A DNA stretch of 64,000 bases from Henricia sp. BOLD:AAB3569 (GCA_037783545.1 JBBELK010000064.1:2666001-2730000), one strand, 5' to 3'; positions 35,672-46,866 are shown, numbered from the stretch's first letter. Numbers and translations are program-made. Notes: generated from the sequence alone by a model not told the origin.

Positions 35672-36128
35672 AGACAACGCGGCAGGCCGAAAGAACAACT
35701 CGGCAGGCCGAAAGAACAACTCGGCAGGCCGAAAGAACAACGCGGCAGGCCAAAAGACAACGCGGCAGGCCGAAAGAACAACTCGGCAGGCCGAAAGAAC
35801 AACGCGGCAGGCCAAAAGACAACGCGGCAGGCCGAAAGAACAACGCGGCAGGCCGAAAGAACAACGCGGCAGGCCAAAAGACAACGCGGCAGGCCGAAAG
35901 AACAACTCGGCAGGCCAAAAGACAACGCGGCAGGCCGAAAGAACAACGCGGCAGGCCAAAAGAACAACGCGGCAGGCCAAAAGAACAACGCGGCAGGCCG
36001 AAAGAACAACGCGGCAGGCCAAAAGAACAACGCGGCAGGCCGAAAGAACAACGCGGTAGGCCGAAAGAACAACGCGGTAGGCCGAAAGAACAACGCGGCA
36101 GGCCGAAAGAACAACGCGGCAGCCAAAA
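35672..36128. repeat. 21/20 bp minisatellite, left end
   Basis: About 21 copies of CGCGGCAGGCCGAAAGAACAA with 20 bp variants (..CCAAAAGACAA). One plus-strand frame from ATG 35648 begins MGGQQGKKRQRGRPK and then repeats RGRPKEQ. RGRP is the core of the AT-hook, which binds the minor groove of AT-rich DNA. The 20 bp units shift the frame, so RGRPKEQ and NNAAGRK blocks alternate. The coding potential may be accidental. Confidence 0.9.
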
Positions 36129-36583
36129 GACAACAGGCCTATTTGCGCAAGCAGATTTAAAACCTGCGCGCGCAAATTTTGAGCTGGAGGTACTGTAGAT
36201 TGGTTCCCGATCCCTATAGATTGGTTCGCTTATTGTGAAAATATAGGGATCGGTAAAGGGCAGCTATGACGGGCAGAGTTCTGCCCGCACGTGATTATTA
36301 TTATTTAATTTTTTTTTTAGTAAGTGTGCAGATTTTGCATTGACTTTTGTAACTTGACCGTGCGTGTCGAACACACCCAATTATGTAAATAAAGTACATT
36401 GCCTAAAGCAAAGGGCTTGGTCATTTTTTTAATATAAAAAACACAATGCGCACGCACAAAGACGACCAATCACAGATCAAGATGAAGCGCCCTTTACCTG
36501 TCCTTATATTCTCCTGTGTGGAATATGTGGACGAGAACCAGTCTAGGGGTAGGCCTACTGAATCAGATTGCGCACCGAAATTG

Positions 36584-36715
36584 AGGCTGGATCCGAATTA
36601 GTGGCTTTGGCTGTGGCTGTTGCTATGCCGTTTCTAAGAATTGCCATTGTCCACCCGTAGCAACAGCCATAGCCACAGCCAAAGCCACTAATTCGGATCC
36701 AGCCTAAAACTGCGC
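36584..36715. repeat. 132 bp hairpin MITE
   Basis: Arms AGGCTGGATCCGAATTAGTG and its complement, with GGCTTTGGCTGTGGCTGTTG / CAACAGCCATAGCCACAGCC inside, pair over almost the whole length around a short loop. No coding capacity. Confidence 0.85.
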
Positions 36716-37000
36716 TTGGGCATTTGCTTACGTCACGTGCTCTATGCCGCGTTAAACTGGTCCCATGTCCTCATATTTATTTTCCCTTTGTCGTATGGTT
36801 TGAATGGTTTATTTATTATTATTATTATTATTTATTTCTGGTATTAATACCAAGGATTCCTCAATAGTGCTCATTGCACTGTCGCTCGCAAGCGTGAGGA
36901 AACCCATAAAGAATTATAATTATGTTAAAAAGCAAACCCAATTTCTCTTTGTTTGGCCATTCTTTTTTATACTATACTAGCTCCATGGTTTGGCCTAGTC

Positions 37001-37106
37001 CTAGACCCAGTAACTGAGTCGTTGGCCCCATTTTTGACGATTTTGGCTCCCCCCAAAAAACCAAAATCGTCAAAAACGGGGCCAACGACTCACTTACTGG
37101 GTCTAG
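37001..37106. repeat. 106 bp hairpin MITE
   Basis: CTAGACCCAGTAACTGAGTC and its near-exact complement close a stem that continues through GTTGGCCCCATTTTTGACGA. It lies within the extra sequence of the left arm of the 6.8 kb foldback element. Confidence 0.85.
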
Positions 37107-37990
37107 CCTAGTCCAGTAAAAATTCTTAATCAAACTCGATCTCTCATGGCTAAGTGCAGTGCAAACAAGAACATATTTAAGGTGGTGTGAAATGCAGTTT
37201 TTATTAAATAAAATGATATATAAAAATTTTCTGAGTACGTTTCTGTATTTGTTTCCGTTATTATTTGAGATTTAATATTTTTAAAAGGAATTTTGAAAAT
37301 TGTATTGTTGGCGACCACGCCCCTCAAAGGGACTTGAATTTGCAAAAACATAAGCGAGGTCATGTGAAATAGGGTTTTTATTAAATATAATAATAGTAGA
37401 GGGTGTGTTTTACACATTTCGGTCAATTGAAGAAAATTTGATTGTTCCGTTTTGGTGTAAATGCAAGTTTTCTATTTTTATGCTAATGAATTTCCATATT
37501 CATGAGCAAATCTGTGATGTCATCTCAGGACAACTAAGGAAATCTCCATTGACTTGTGTACAAACGTTTGTCATTTTTTAGTGACTTCTTGGTGTTGTGA
37601 TCTGTAACAGTTTACTGAGTTTTTTTAGTATGTCATTTGCAACAATCCCAACAAGTTTGTTTGGGTCAAAAATGGATCAGTGGGCTACTGTTACTGTTTC
37701 AAATGTAATGTTCTTTCTTTGTTTTTCAACTGTGGGTTCCCTCCATGACTAGCAATAAACAGCGCCCTCGTCTGTCAAGAACATTTTGAAGTAGAGAAAA
37801 GGTCACTTCTTTATGAAATGAAAACAAATTTTAGTTTGCCCCTTTGTTTGCAACACTTTGATCTTCTGATTCGTAAATAAAAACAAATGGTTGATAATTT
37901 TCACTTCACTAAACCTTTAAATGAAATTCATCACAGGCGACCAGTCTAATGCCGCGTATCCGTACCGGATAGTCTCTAGACGTCTTTTAG
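37107..37990. other. Non-coding part of the extra left-arm sequence
   Basis: Contains two diverged direct copies of a block with GTGAAAT..GTTTTTATTAAAT (about 37183 and 37365). No gene seen. Confidence 0.4.
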
Positions 37991-38129
37991 ACTTATATTC
38001 ATATGTGGACGGGAACCAGTCTAAATGCTTTGTTCAAAATTTAAGCGCGGTTCAAAATTTGCGCCCAACTTATGTTGCGCAGATTCTAAAATTGCGTTCG
38101 GATATGGCGTGTGGAACGTTGCAATATTC

Positions 38130-38500
38130 GATAATGCACAAATATATGTGCGATGTTTGATATATATGTGCGATGTTTGATATAAATGTGCGATGTTTGA
38201 TATATATGTGCGATGTTTGATATATATGTGCGATGTTTTTTTCATATGTATGCGATGTTGAAAATATATGTGCAATAATTTGACATATATATGGGATGTT
38301 TTTTCATATGTATGCGATGTTGAAAATATATGTGCAATAATTTAATATATATATGGGATGTTTTTTCATATGTATGCGATGTTGAAAATATATGTGCAAT
38401 AATTTAACATATATATGGGATGTTTTTTCATATGTATGCGATGTTGAAAATATATGTGCAATAATTTAACATATATATGCAATGTTAAAAATATAGGTGC
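38130..38500. repeat. ATATATGTGCGATGTT satellite, left arm
   Basis: About five copies of a 20-22 bp unit (GTGCGATGTTTGATATATAT) are followed by about four copies of a longer unit, about 60-66 bp (TTTTTTCATATGTATGCGAT, GTTGAAAATATATGTGCAAT). The complementary array is in the right arm at about 41650-41935. Confidence 0.85.
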
Positions 38501-39093
38501 GATATTTCGACATATATGTGGGATATTTCAATGTGTGGGGTCGCGGTGTTCGTGATATGTGGGTATAATCTCTCATAGATTGGTTCCCGATCCCTATAGA
38601 TTGGTTCGCTTATTGCGAAAGTGTGGAATATGTGGACGGGAACCAGTCTATTCTCCTGTGTGGAATATGTGGACGGGAACCAGTCTAGATCTTTCAATGT
38701 ACGTGCTAGACTGGTTCCCGGTCCACATATTCCACATACAACGACTGAATAATTCAGTCTAGTCAAAAAAAATTTGGCCCGAGTACCAGACTAGGTAGCA
38801 CCCAGCTATTAATCACGTGATGTGTATCACGTGATGAGAAACACGTGCGCGATGATAACCGTTTTTCCTTTGTTTATTCAGAGACGTAAAGAGAAACATT
38901 TATCTCTACGTCTTTGAATAAACCGTACCACACCATAGGCTAGGCGACGGATGAAGGTAAGAAATAAAGGTTATGGGGCCTGCAAGGGTGACTCGCCGTT
39001 AAGTTTAGTAAAAAATGGGTTTTGTTTGTCTGTTTTAACTAATTAGCAATGAAAATAGCTCCCCAAAATAATATCGACGAGGAAAAAAATTCA

Positions 39094-39192
39094 ACGCTCT
39101 GGAACTCGCTCTCCAAAAAACTTCAAGCTTCGTCTAATCTTTCCATATTCAAGCGATTACTTAAATCTAATTTAATTCAAACATATAGTTGA
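39094..39192 (+). pseudogene. LINE reverse-transcriptase C-terminal end
   Basis: The frame TLWNSLSKKLQASSNLSIFK followed by RLLKSNLIQTYS and a stop matches the closing motif of many CR1/Jockey-like LINE proteins (WNSLP..L..S.S...FK..LK..L). A possible 3' UTR continues after the MITE at 39296-40125 to about 40438, where AAATAAATGAACCTTGAACG occurs. It sits in the middle of the foldback element. Confidence 0.6.
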
Positions 39193-39295
39193 TTTAATCT
39201 TATAGTTAATTTAGTATATCCTTACTTATTTTGTTTTGCTGACCTGATTTGTTTTTGATCTGTATTGTTCGTATGTCTATTGTCTTGTAGTTTAA

Positions 39296-40125
39296 AGGAA
39301 CACAACTTCTTTGTTGGGCTATTTTGGGCTCGAAATAGACCGATACATTATTCTGAAGCGCTCTCGAGAGTAAATCAGATATATCCTGAAAAGACGCCGT
39401 CAAATTTGGCCGTTTTTGAGCACTTTTGAAAAATTCAAGGTCACGTGACTTTTCGGAACCAAATTCTGGTTCCGAAAAGTCACGTGGTCTTGTGAGTTAG
39501 TTGTATTTCCAGCCGTATAAAAGTTTGTTACTGCACAACTGCACCAAATTCAACTCTGATTTTCCCCCAATATTTATGAGTAGTTGACAAAAGAGAGACT
39601 ATTTCTACAGGTACGAAACAGAGTTAAACATAAGTATGAAAACTCGAACATAACTGTTTGTTTCGAGAGTCCGGAAAACAGGAGCGAGCGCGTGCTACGG
39701 CAGACTACCGTGGAGTGTATGATATTTCCCCCGTGCAGCACACGGCAAATAGCCTGAGTGAACACACGACCGGGTGTGTTGCTTCTTGTACGTTCGTGAA
39801 GAAACAAACATGATGCCAACTCCTCAAAAGAAAACGGAAATTCCTATTCGGTCGTCCGGGCTGTCCAGTGAAATCGTGAGCAGAAAATTTTAGATATCCT
39901 GAGCAGGAGAAGAGTGAATCGTCTGTAACAAAGTCGTGAGGCTCGCGCGTAGTTGCAACGGCTGGTAAAGCGTATAACCCGTCTTTTGACCGTTTTTGTT
40001 AATTTTGCACATCTTTAGTAAATTACGGGATATTTTGATGATCTTTTTTCACAACGACCATCAAAAAAGTATTGTTAATGCTCCTACATCACTAAATTAT
40101 GTAAACAGTAGGCAGGTGTGTACCT
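39296..40125. mobile_element. TTAA-flanked element with AGGnACACA ends
   Basis: TTAA occurs at both sides (39292-39295, 40126-40129). The ends AGGAACACAACTTC and, in reverse complement, AGGTACACACCTGC are similar. TTAA duplication suggests piggyBac or Kolobok. A strong internal hairpin (TCACGTGACTTTTCGGAACC / GGTTCCGAAAAGTCACGTG) lies at about 39440-39486. No transposase is seen. Confidence 0.5.
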
Positions 40126-40455
40126 TTAATTGTGGTAATGTATACAGTACACTCATTGAGCCCTCCTACCTCGTCTATTTTAAATGATCAATCTTGTATC
40201 CAACGTTACATGGGTATTTGGTTTTGGCTCAATGAGCGTACCTGTTTGGGGCTCACGCTTACTAGCTTTGCTTCTTAGTGAGTTCCCCTGCAGTATCCCC
40301 AAAGTGTCTAGTTTATTTACACTGTTGTATCCACCAGATTAAACTGGACTATTATTTATACATGTAAATATTATTATCTGTATACATGTATTTTGAGAGA
40401 TTTGATACTGTGGAAAAAAAATAAATGAACCTTGAACGCAATAATTAGGGCCTAG

Positions 40456-41003
40456 TTTGGATGTGGAAGCTTTATGAAATTGCTCATGGTAGCCACAGAC
40501 CTTTGTGGATGTGGAAGCAAAAAGGTTCATTACTGCACTTTTCTAATGAACCAGATAAATTATTGTGCAAAACATCGGTCTTTTTCCGGCAATATATACG
40601 GATTGAGAACGCGAAATTTCAGAATGGTCATGAGAAAAATATGAAAAATTATATGGTACCGGTATCAACATTTCAACCCCTATTGGAAAAATGGGGGTGG
40701 GGGTGGGGGGGGGGTGGGGGGGGGGGGGGGGGGGGATCTGCTTAAAAATGTGATCTGGACACGCTCCTTTAAAGGAGCGCCAGATCATGCACATTTTTGA
40801 GCCACCCATTTTTCCCATGGAAATTGATATTTTGATATCTTATTGTCTGTCAAATTTTTCTCGTTCCAATAAAGAAATTACACGTTCTCAATCTGTATAT
40901 ATTTTAAGGATATCGCCGGAAATAGACCGATGTTTTGCAAAATAATTTATCTGGTTCTATAGAACAGTGCAGTAATTCACCTTTTTGCTTCCACATCCAA
41001 ACT
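40456..41003. repeat. Inner inverted repeat with poly-G tract
   Basis: TTTGGATGTGGAAGC..AAAAAGGT and ACATCGGTCTTTTTCCGGC on the left are complementary to about 40855-41003. The centre is CTCCTTTAAAGGAGCG. A run of more than 30 G bases (about 40693-40735) interrupts one side. Confidence 0.75.
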
Positions 41004-41649
41004 GGGGATTGCATTTAAAAAAATTCCCCGTCGATATTATTTTTGGGAGGTATTGTATGATTGCTAAGTTAAAACAGACAAACAAAACCCTTTTTTTACT
41101 GAAAACGCTCCTCTAACGGCGAGTCACCCTTGCGGGCCCCATAACCTTTATTTCTGACTTTCATCCGTCGCGTAGCCTATGGTGTGGTATGGTTTATTCA
41201 ATTATGTCACGCCTAAAAAACAAAGGACTCGAGAAACGGTTATCATCTCGCACGTGTTTCTCATCACGTGATACACATCACGTGTTAATAGCTGGGTGCT
41301 ACCTGGGCTGCTTTCGAGCGCGGCACCAGGTGCTCCATGGTGCTCCATGTTGCTCGCCCGAAAGCGTGTGTAAGCATGTGTGTGACGTAACGTTTCCACC
41401 ACCTGGGAGCACCAGGGACGAGCGCTCGAAAGCAGCCCTAGTCTGGTACTCGTTGTATGTGGAATATGTGGACCGGGAACCAGTCTAGCACGTACATTGA
41501 AAGATCTAGACTGGTTCCCGTCCACATATTCCACACAGGAGAATAGACTGGTTCCCGTCCACATATTCCACACTTTCGCAATAAGCGAACCAATCTATAG
41601 GGATCGGGAACCAATCTATGAAAGATCATACCCACATATCACGAACACC

Positions 41650-41935
41650 GCGACCTCACACATTGAAATATCCCACATATATGTCGAAATATCGCACATA
41701 TATTTTTAACATTGCATATATATGAAAAAACATCCCATATATATGTTAAATTATTGCACATATATTTTCAACATCGCATACATATGAAAAAACATCCCAT
41801 ATATATGTCAAATTATTGCACATATATTTTCAACATCGCATACAAATGAAAAAAACCATCGCACATATATATCAAACATCGCACATATATATCAAACATC
41901 GCACATATATATCAAACATCGCACATATATTTGTG
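41650..41935. repeat. ATATATGTGCGATGTT satellite, right arm
   Basis: The complementary counterpart of 38130-38500 (ATCGCACATATATATCAAAC, TTATTGCACATATATTTTCA). It has fewer copies of the long unit, about two to three. Confidence 0.85.
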
Positions 41936-42127
41936 CATTATCGAATATTGCAACGTTCCACACGCCATATTCGGAATCAAAATTTGCGCTGCGCATCCTT
42001 TGAATTCGGTAAAGTTCAGAATCTGCGCGCGCAAATTCTGAATTTGCGCCGAGTTCAAAGATTGCGCCCAACAGTCGCAGCTAGCTAGCTAGTAGCACCT
42101 GACTAAACCTAGCCGCGTATTGGGCCT

Positions 42128-42445
42128 AAAATCCCGCCTCGTTGTCCTTTAGGCCTGCCTCGTTGTTCTTTCGGCCTGCCGCGTTGTTCTTTCGGCCTGC
42201 TGCGTTGTTCATTCGGCCTGCCGCGTTGTCTTTCGGCCTGCCGCGTTGTCTTTTGGCCTGCCGCGTTGTCTTTTGGCCTGCCGCGTTGTTCTTTTGGCCT
42301 GCCGCGTTGTCTTTTGGCCTGCCGCGTTGTTCTTTTGGCCTGCCGCGTTGTCTTTTGGCCTGCCGCGTTGTTCTTTTGGCCTGCCGCGTTGTTCTTTCGG
42401 CCTGCCGCGTTGTCCTTTCGGCCTGCCGCGTTGTCTTTTTTTGCC
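42128..42445. repeat. 21/20 bp minisatellite, right end
   Basis: About 15 copies of the same unit as at 35672-36128, in reverse orientation. On the minus strand a frame from the element end again begins MGGQQGKKRQRGRPK. The order of unit variants differs from the left end, so the two arrays have diverged. Confidence 0.9.
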
Positions 42446-42901
42446 CTGTTGGCCGCCCATAATTATGGTGACCCAAGTCAATTTGCCGCCATACTATACC
42501 GAAACTGTGATGCTGTTTTGAATGTAAACTTTGCCTTTCTGTTACAGTGGGGTGGAAAGCTTGGAGCTATTTGGCGAGGAAGAAAGTTATTTTATAAAAC
42601 GGATGTTATTTAATAAAGTTGCGTTTTTCTTATCTTCATTGCTGACTTTATGTTAGAGAGAAAAATGAAAAACTAGACCGTGTTCGTCAACCGGCAACAG
42701 GCCAAAATGAAAACGGGGTGATGACGTCATAATGATATGCATTGACCCCGCACGTCATTACGTATGAGACAGTCACTATAGTTGCAAAGCAAGTTGCATG
42801 CTTTCTGCATGCACAAACACACTTAGTCTTTTTCTTTTCACAAGTTTTCGGTGTATTTTCCCAGTGGTTGTTACACTGAATTCATTTTGGATATCAATAA
42901 A

Positions 42902-43180
42902 ATGCTAGCTTCGTGCCTTGTTGGTGGTAGCACTGCGAAAATCTGCGATCTCCAAAGACCAAAGAAATAATGTGCGATATGTCTTTTCGGTCAACTACAC
43001 CCGAGCGGAATTTTTGCTCAGCAAAACTTACCAAATTTATTCAGCACACTTCACCCAGGACTTCACCCAAGACTCCATCAACGATAGAGAAAAACTGAAG
43101 AGGGATCCCACGTTTACAGAAAGGTTTAAGGAGAAAGCAAGGTCCGTAACAGCACCTAGCGAGTGCACGAAAACGGGATT
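42902..43180 (+). pseudogene. THAP-domain-like remnant
   Basis: Two pieces in different frames resemble a THAP zinc-binding DNA-binding domain: CLVGGSTAK near 42915 (compare the first Cys of the C2CH motif) and VNYTRAEFLLSKTYQIYSAH followed by FTQD at about 42990-43065 (compare 'W..S..HSR(V/I)CS.HF..D.F'). The Cys before S-x-HF is Tyr here. Frames are interrupted and no full THAP-length domain (about 90 residues) remains. THAP domains occur in host regulators and in P-element transposases; which applies cannot be told. Confidence 0.35.
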
Positions 43181-43431
43181 CCAAAAAGTCCGGGAATTGC
43201 CCACATGCAGCCGTCATCATGTCCGCTTCGCGGGCTGTGCGTGCTGTCCATGCGGCCTACACTGAACCGTGCTTCCGCTACTACCAACCGCTACTACCAA
43301 CCGCTACCAGCGACGTTTTGGAGACTCATTATTTTCTTAAAAGCGAACGTGTTAGAGTAAGAAAAACACTAACTTTTAGAGGTTAATCTATTTAATTTAT
43401 TTTGGTGTAGATAGAGTAGCAAGTAGTTCAA

Positions 43432-44817
43432 ATGGTGTTCGGGACAGAACGTGAGATTTCATTTCTTTTTCATAGTTTGGAAAGCCAAAGTTCACCTTTA
43501 ACTGATGTGTTGAATTGCTCGTACAAAGAGGGCGTGGTGCCTAAGCAATGGAAAAGGGCCATAGTAGTGCCAATACCGAAAACGAAGCCCCCCACGGCTG
43601 ATAAACTCAGGCCAGTTTCTTTGACTGACTGTTTTGCAAAAATAGGAGAGGGTTTTGTAACAAACTGGGTCTTGGATGATATTCAAGACAAAATTGACCC
43701 TCAGCAATTTGGCAATGTCAAAGGCATTTCGACCTCCCATTATTTAGTTAGTCTCCTCCATTCACTCCATCAAGGTGCTGACAGGGTCGGCAACATTGGG
43801 ACGGTGGTTCTGACGGATTTCTCCAAAGCGTTTGATATGATTGATCATACCATCCTCATTGAGAAATTTATCCGCTTGGGAGTCCGTAGATCCATCGTCC
43901 CTTGGTTGTGTGACTTTGTCAGCAACCGCGTCCAATGTGTACGATACAACCAAACACTCTCAGAGTACAGGGTTCTCAGTGGAGCTCTTCCTCAAGGAAC
44001 TAAACTCGGCCCTATTGGTTTCCAGGTCGTTATTAACGACGCTGCTCATGATCTGGGTGAAAAGGTTAAGTGCTGGAAATATGTGGATGACTTGACACTT
44101 GCTGAAAATCGTTCCTGTTTCCAACCTAGTGGGCTGCAGGTAGTTCTTGATGAATTTACTGAATGGACCAACTCTAACAAACTCAGCCTGAATCCCTCCA
44201 AGTGTCAAGCCATCCAAATATGTTTCAAAACTAAACCCCCACCACATGCCGAGTTGAGCATTGCGGGAGTCCCTCTGAACTTTGTATCTGAGGCAAAGGT
44301 CCTAGGAGTCTGGCTACAGAGTGACCTCCGATGGGAGAAAAATATCAATGAAATTTCTAGGAAAGCCAATCAAAAACTGTATATGCTCCGCCTGCTTAAG
44401 AGGTTTGGATTCAATGATGATGAGCTCATATCAATTTATAAAAGTTATGTAAGGCCTGCTGTTGAATATGCTGATGTTACTTGGACTTCCTCAATTACCG
44501 CCGCCCAGAAGAAGACTCTCGAGCACCTGCAAAAACGTGCATGCAGAATCATTTTGGCACAACGCTATACTTCGTATGCGGATGCAATGCAGCTCTGCGG
44601 GCTTGAGTCTCTTGCTGATAGGAGGGAGAATCATTGTCTCAGGTTTGCCGAAGGACTTGCCAATTCAGAACGTACAAATGATCTTCTCCCTCCTACCAGA
44701 TGGGAGTCTCACGACCGCAACCTGCGTAATGCACATCATTTTTCCCACTTACGCACCAGGACATCACGATTCAAAAACAGCCCAATACCCTTTTTCATCA
44801 GCTTGCTGAACAAGTAG
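43432..44817 (+). CDS. CR1-like LINE reverse transcriptase, 5'-truncated
   Basis: An uninterrupted 461-codon frame encodes the palm and following domains of a non-LTR reverse transcriptase. Motifs in order: VPKQWKRAIVVPIPK (about residues 35-50), LRPVSLTDCFAKI, the first catalytic Asp in VVLTDFSKAFDMIDH, the S-G-x-x-QG motif as LSGALPQGTKLGP, the active site KYVDDLTL (usual YADD), and the LNPSKC and VLGVWLQSDLRW blocks. It ends with the C-terminal domain typical of CR1/L2 elements (SYVRPAVEYADVTW, KRACRIILAQRYTSY). The apurinic-like endonuclease domain and ORF1 are missing, so the copy is a 5' truncation, as is usual for LINEs. ATG 43432 is merely the first Met in the frame. The lack of stops implies a fairly recent insertion. 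Confidence 0.85.
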   Translation: MVFGTEREISFLFHSLESQSSPLTDVLNCSYKEGVVPKQWKRAIVVPIPKTKPPTADKLRPVSLTDCFAKIGEGFVTNWVLDDIQDKIDPQQFGNVKGISTSHYLVSLLHSLHQGADRVGNIGTVVLTDFSKAFDMIDHTILIEKFIRLGVRRSIVPWLCDFVSNRVQCVRYNQTLSEYRVLSGALPQGTKLGPIGFQVVINDAAHDLGEKVKCWKYVDDLTLAENRSCFQPSGLQVVLDEFTEWTNSNKLSLNPSKCQAIQICFKTKPPPHAELSIAGVPLNFVSEAKVLGVWLQSDLRWEKNINEISRKANQKLYMLRLLKRFGFNDDELISIYKSYVRPAVEYADVTWTSSITAAQKKTLEHLQKRACRIILAQRYTSYADAMQLCGLESLADRRENHCLRFAEGLANSERTNDLLPPTRWESHDRNLRNAHHFSHLRTRTSRFKNSPIPFFISLLNK

Positions 44818-45158
44818 AATCTTTTGTTCTGTGAACAGCTTTTTAATAATCCTTTTATAATTGGAGCCACCACAAATCTGTGCAAGATTATTACTCGCAT
44901 TTCAATTAATAACAAAACAGTCTGTGTTAATTTTTATTAGTTATCCAAATAAGTATTCTCTGTGAGCAGCTTTTTGAATTTTTTTAAAGATTTGAGGCAG
45001 ACAAATCTACAGGTATGTGCAATGTACAAATGTTGTTTTTTTGTTTTTTAACTCATGTTTACTGTGATTTTGATGTTTTTAATATTGTAAATTATCATGC
45101 AATTTGACCTTTGGGTTACAATGTGATAATGTGAATAAAATATACCATATACCATACC
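44818..45158 (+). mobile_element. LINE 3' UTR and microsatellite tail
   Basis: AT-rich sequence follows the stop and ends in GAATAAAATATACCATATAC followed by CATACC. A short tandem 3' end in place of poly-A is typical of CR1/L2-type LINEs. Beyond it the sequence changes character. Confidence 0.6.
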
Positions 45159-45777
45159 AAACAGAACTCGTACCCGCTACGGACAACTCGTCCCCCTAGT
45201 CATTTGACTTCCCCTCTTGGGAAAGAACTGAATAATTGACCATGTCTTCAGACCGTGTGTGCAAAACACACGAGGAAAGGTTAAAAAGTTGATCATATTT
45301 GTTTTCTTTCAAATGACTCATCAAGCATCGGTTAGTGCATTATTTGACGAGAAAACCTAAAATTAGGAGAGATACCAAGTAAGGAATATGTGAAAAAAAA
45401 ATTCAGCCCGTCTGTATATTTTGTACACAAGGAAAGAAGCCATGATCAATAAGTGTTTTCTAATATTTTTGAAGGAACTACGATTATTACAATTATATTC
45501 CATTGGCAAAAAGTCTGTTCGTGTACAGTAAGTCTGGGTTTTGAGTCGAGTCGAACCCTGGCTGACTTGGACCAATTCAGGTTGTTAGGATTTAGGATTT
45601 TTTAAAATTGTCATTATTAAAGTTACTGTAAAAAAAATAATAATTTGTTGTATATTTATTCGGATAACAAAATAACTCGGTCATGCATAGGTCCTACTCG
45701 GTCTTGGTCCGACTTAGTCTGGTTCTGAGTCAGTCCGAATCAAGAACAGCGGCGACCATGAAGACTTGAGGAAACAA
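45159..45777. other. Non-coding stretch
   Basis: No gene recognised. CTCGGTC/GACTTAG-type repeated words occur at about 45535-45750. Confidence 0.35.
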
Positions 45778-45843
45778 ACTTGAATCGAACCCTGGACCCC
45801 AAACTAAATGCAGCAGTGATACCGACCAAACTGTAAGACCATG
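45778..45843 (-). repeat. tRNA-Lys-like SINE head
   Basis: The minus strand contains TTTGGTCGGTATCAC (A-box-like), a loop with TTT in the anticodon position and GGGTCCAGGGTTCGATTC (B box), the last block very close to tRNA-Lys. The rest is degenerate. It abuts the MITE at 45845. Confidence 0.55.
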
Positions 45844-45844
45844 T

Positions 45845-46016
45845 AGGGGCAATCCATAAAGTGTGTATGCACGTAGGGGCAGAAGGGGGTCATAGCCAAT
45901 GCGTACACCCCACATTAAAGTATATGGGTGACGTTACTAATTTTGCGTACGGGAGGGCGGGGGAGGGGGCGCGGGGTGTGTCTACAAAGTTGGCATGTAC
46001 TTTATGGACGACCCCT
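45845..46016. mobile_element. 172 bp MITE with AGGGG..CCATAAAGT ends
   Basis: AGGGGCAATCCATAAAGTGT and, in reverse complement, AAGGGGTCGTCCATAAAGTA form the terminal repeats. Ends of this type are common in invertebrate genomes. A G-rich patch lies inside. No coding capacity. Confidence 0.7.
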
Positions 46017-46866
46017 TACCAGTGACAAGAAAATAAACATGTTTCTGTACAAGTATTTCAAAATCACCAGTCTCGTTGTAACAAAACTCAAGTTAGGACA
46101 CGGACTTTATCAAACGATGCAAATATGATACTTGAAAAGAGCTTACTGCAAGAAATCAAGTAAACATAGCTTTACAGTCAATTCGCCCTATTAGTACCAC
46201 TTCGCCCCACCGCCACTTCAATGAGGGTGACTGTGGCCACTTCGAATCTGGCCAAAAAGTGACAGTTCGGCAACGCGGAAATTTTTTTTTTCCTCAACAG
46301 GACGTTCACTTGGGTTCTCTGCATCTTCCAAATACAAATTTGAGTCGCTAAGCCGGGTGATTCTACGCTAAAAAATCGTCCCAAAACCCGATCAGATCGG
46401 CCACGTCAACACGGAAGTTCTGTGCATGTACTGTATAAACGTGTACGTGTTTGTTGCGAGAAGCAAGGTACACGATCATAGTCAGTTATAGCAGCTCTGT
46501 GTGTCTCATACGTATGACGTCACACACATGGCTCGAGTTGATTGACGTGACCTTTTGTTTTCAGTTTCGCGTGAAAAGGGTCTCAGAAAAAGACTGAAAT
46601 TTTCTGACTTTTTCAGGATGAAATCCTGAATATAAAGTTTTTAGTACTTAAAGGACTATATAAAGAAAGGAATACTGTTGAAAACCATGAAAGTGAAATG
46701 AGCTTTCCATCCCACTTTAACATTGCCCGTGAAAAAGTATTGATATCCGAGCTTCATTAGCAGAGTTGGCCGCCGAAAGAAAAGATATTCTAACACCTTT
46801 GTCTCTACTAACTGTTAATTAATACATGTATATCAATATCAATTTTAATGTGGTGTGTTACCAAAG
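46017..46866. other. Upstream region of the first GPCR fragment
   Basis: Non-coding. A perfect CRE palindrome TGACGTCA lies at 46515-46522, about 350 bases upstream of the receptor ATG; whether it is used is unknown. No TATA box stands out. Confidence 0.35.

Larger units (their letters stand above)
35649..42459. mobile_element. 6.8 kb foldback element with minisatellite ends
   Basis: Both ends read TGGGCGGCCAACAGGGCAAA inward and are flanked by TA. From each end inward come a 21 bp minisatellite, a GCGCGCAAATTTT-like segment, an ATATATGTGCGATGTT satellite, the GGAACCAGTCTA module, an ATCACGTGAT-containing block and a stretch ending at TATCGACG. The left arm (to about 39090) is longer because about 1.7 kb of extra sequence with two hairpins sits in it; the right arm starts at about 41020. 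The middle holds a LINE fragment, a TTAA-flanked element and another inverted repeat. The design, long inverted arms starting with tandem repeats, resembles Drosophila FB and sea-urchin TU elements. Confidence 0.75.
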
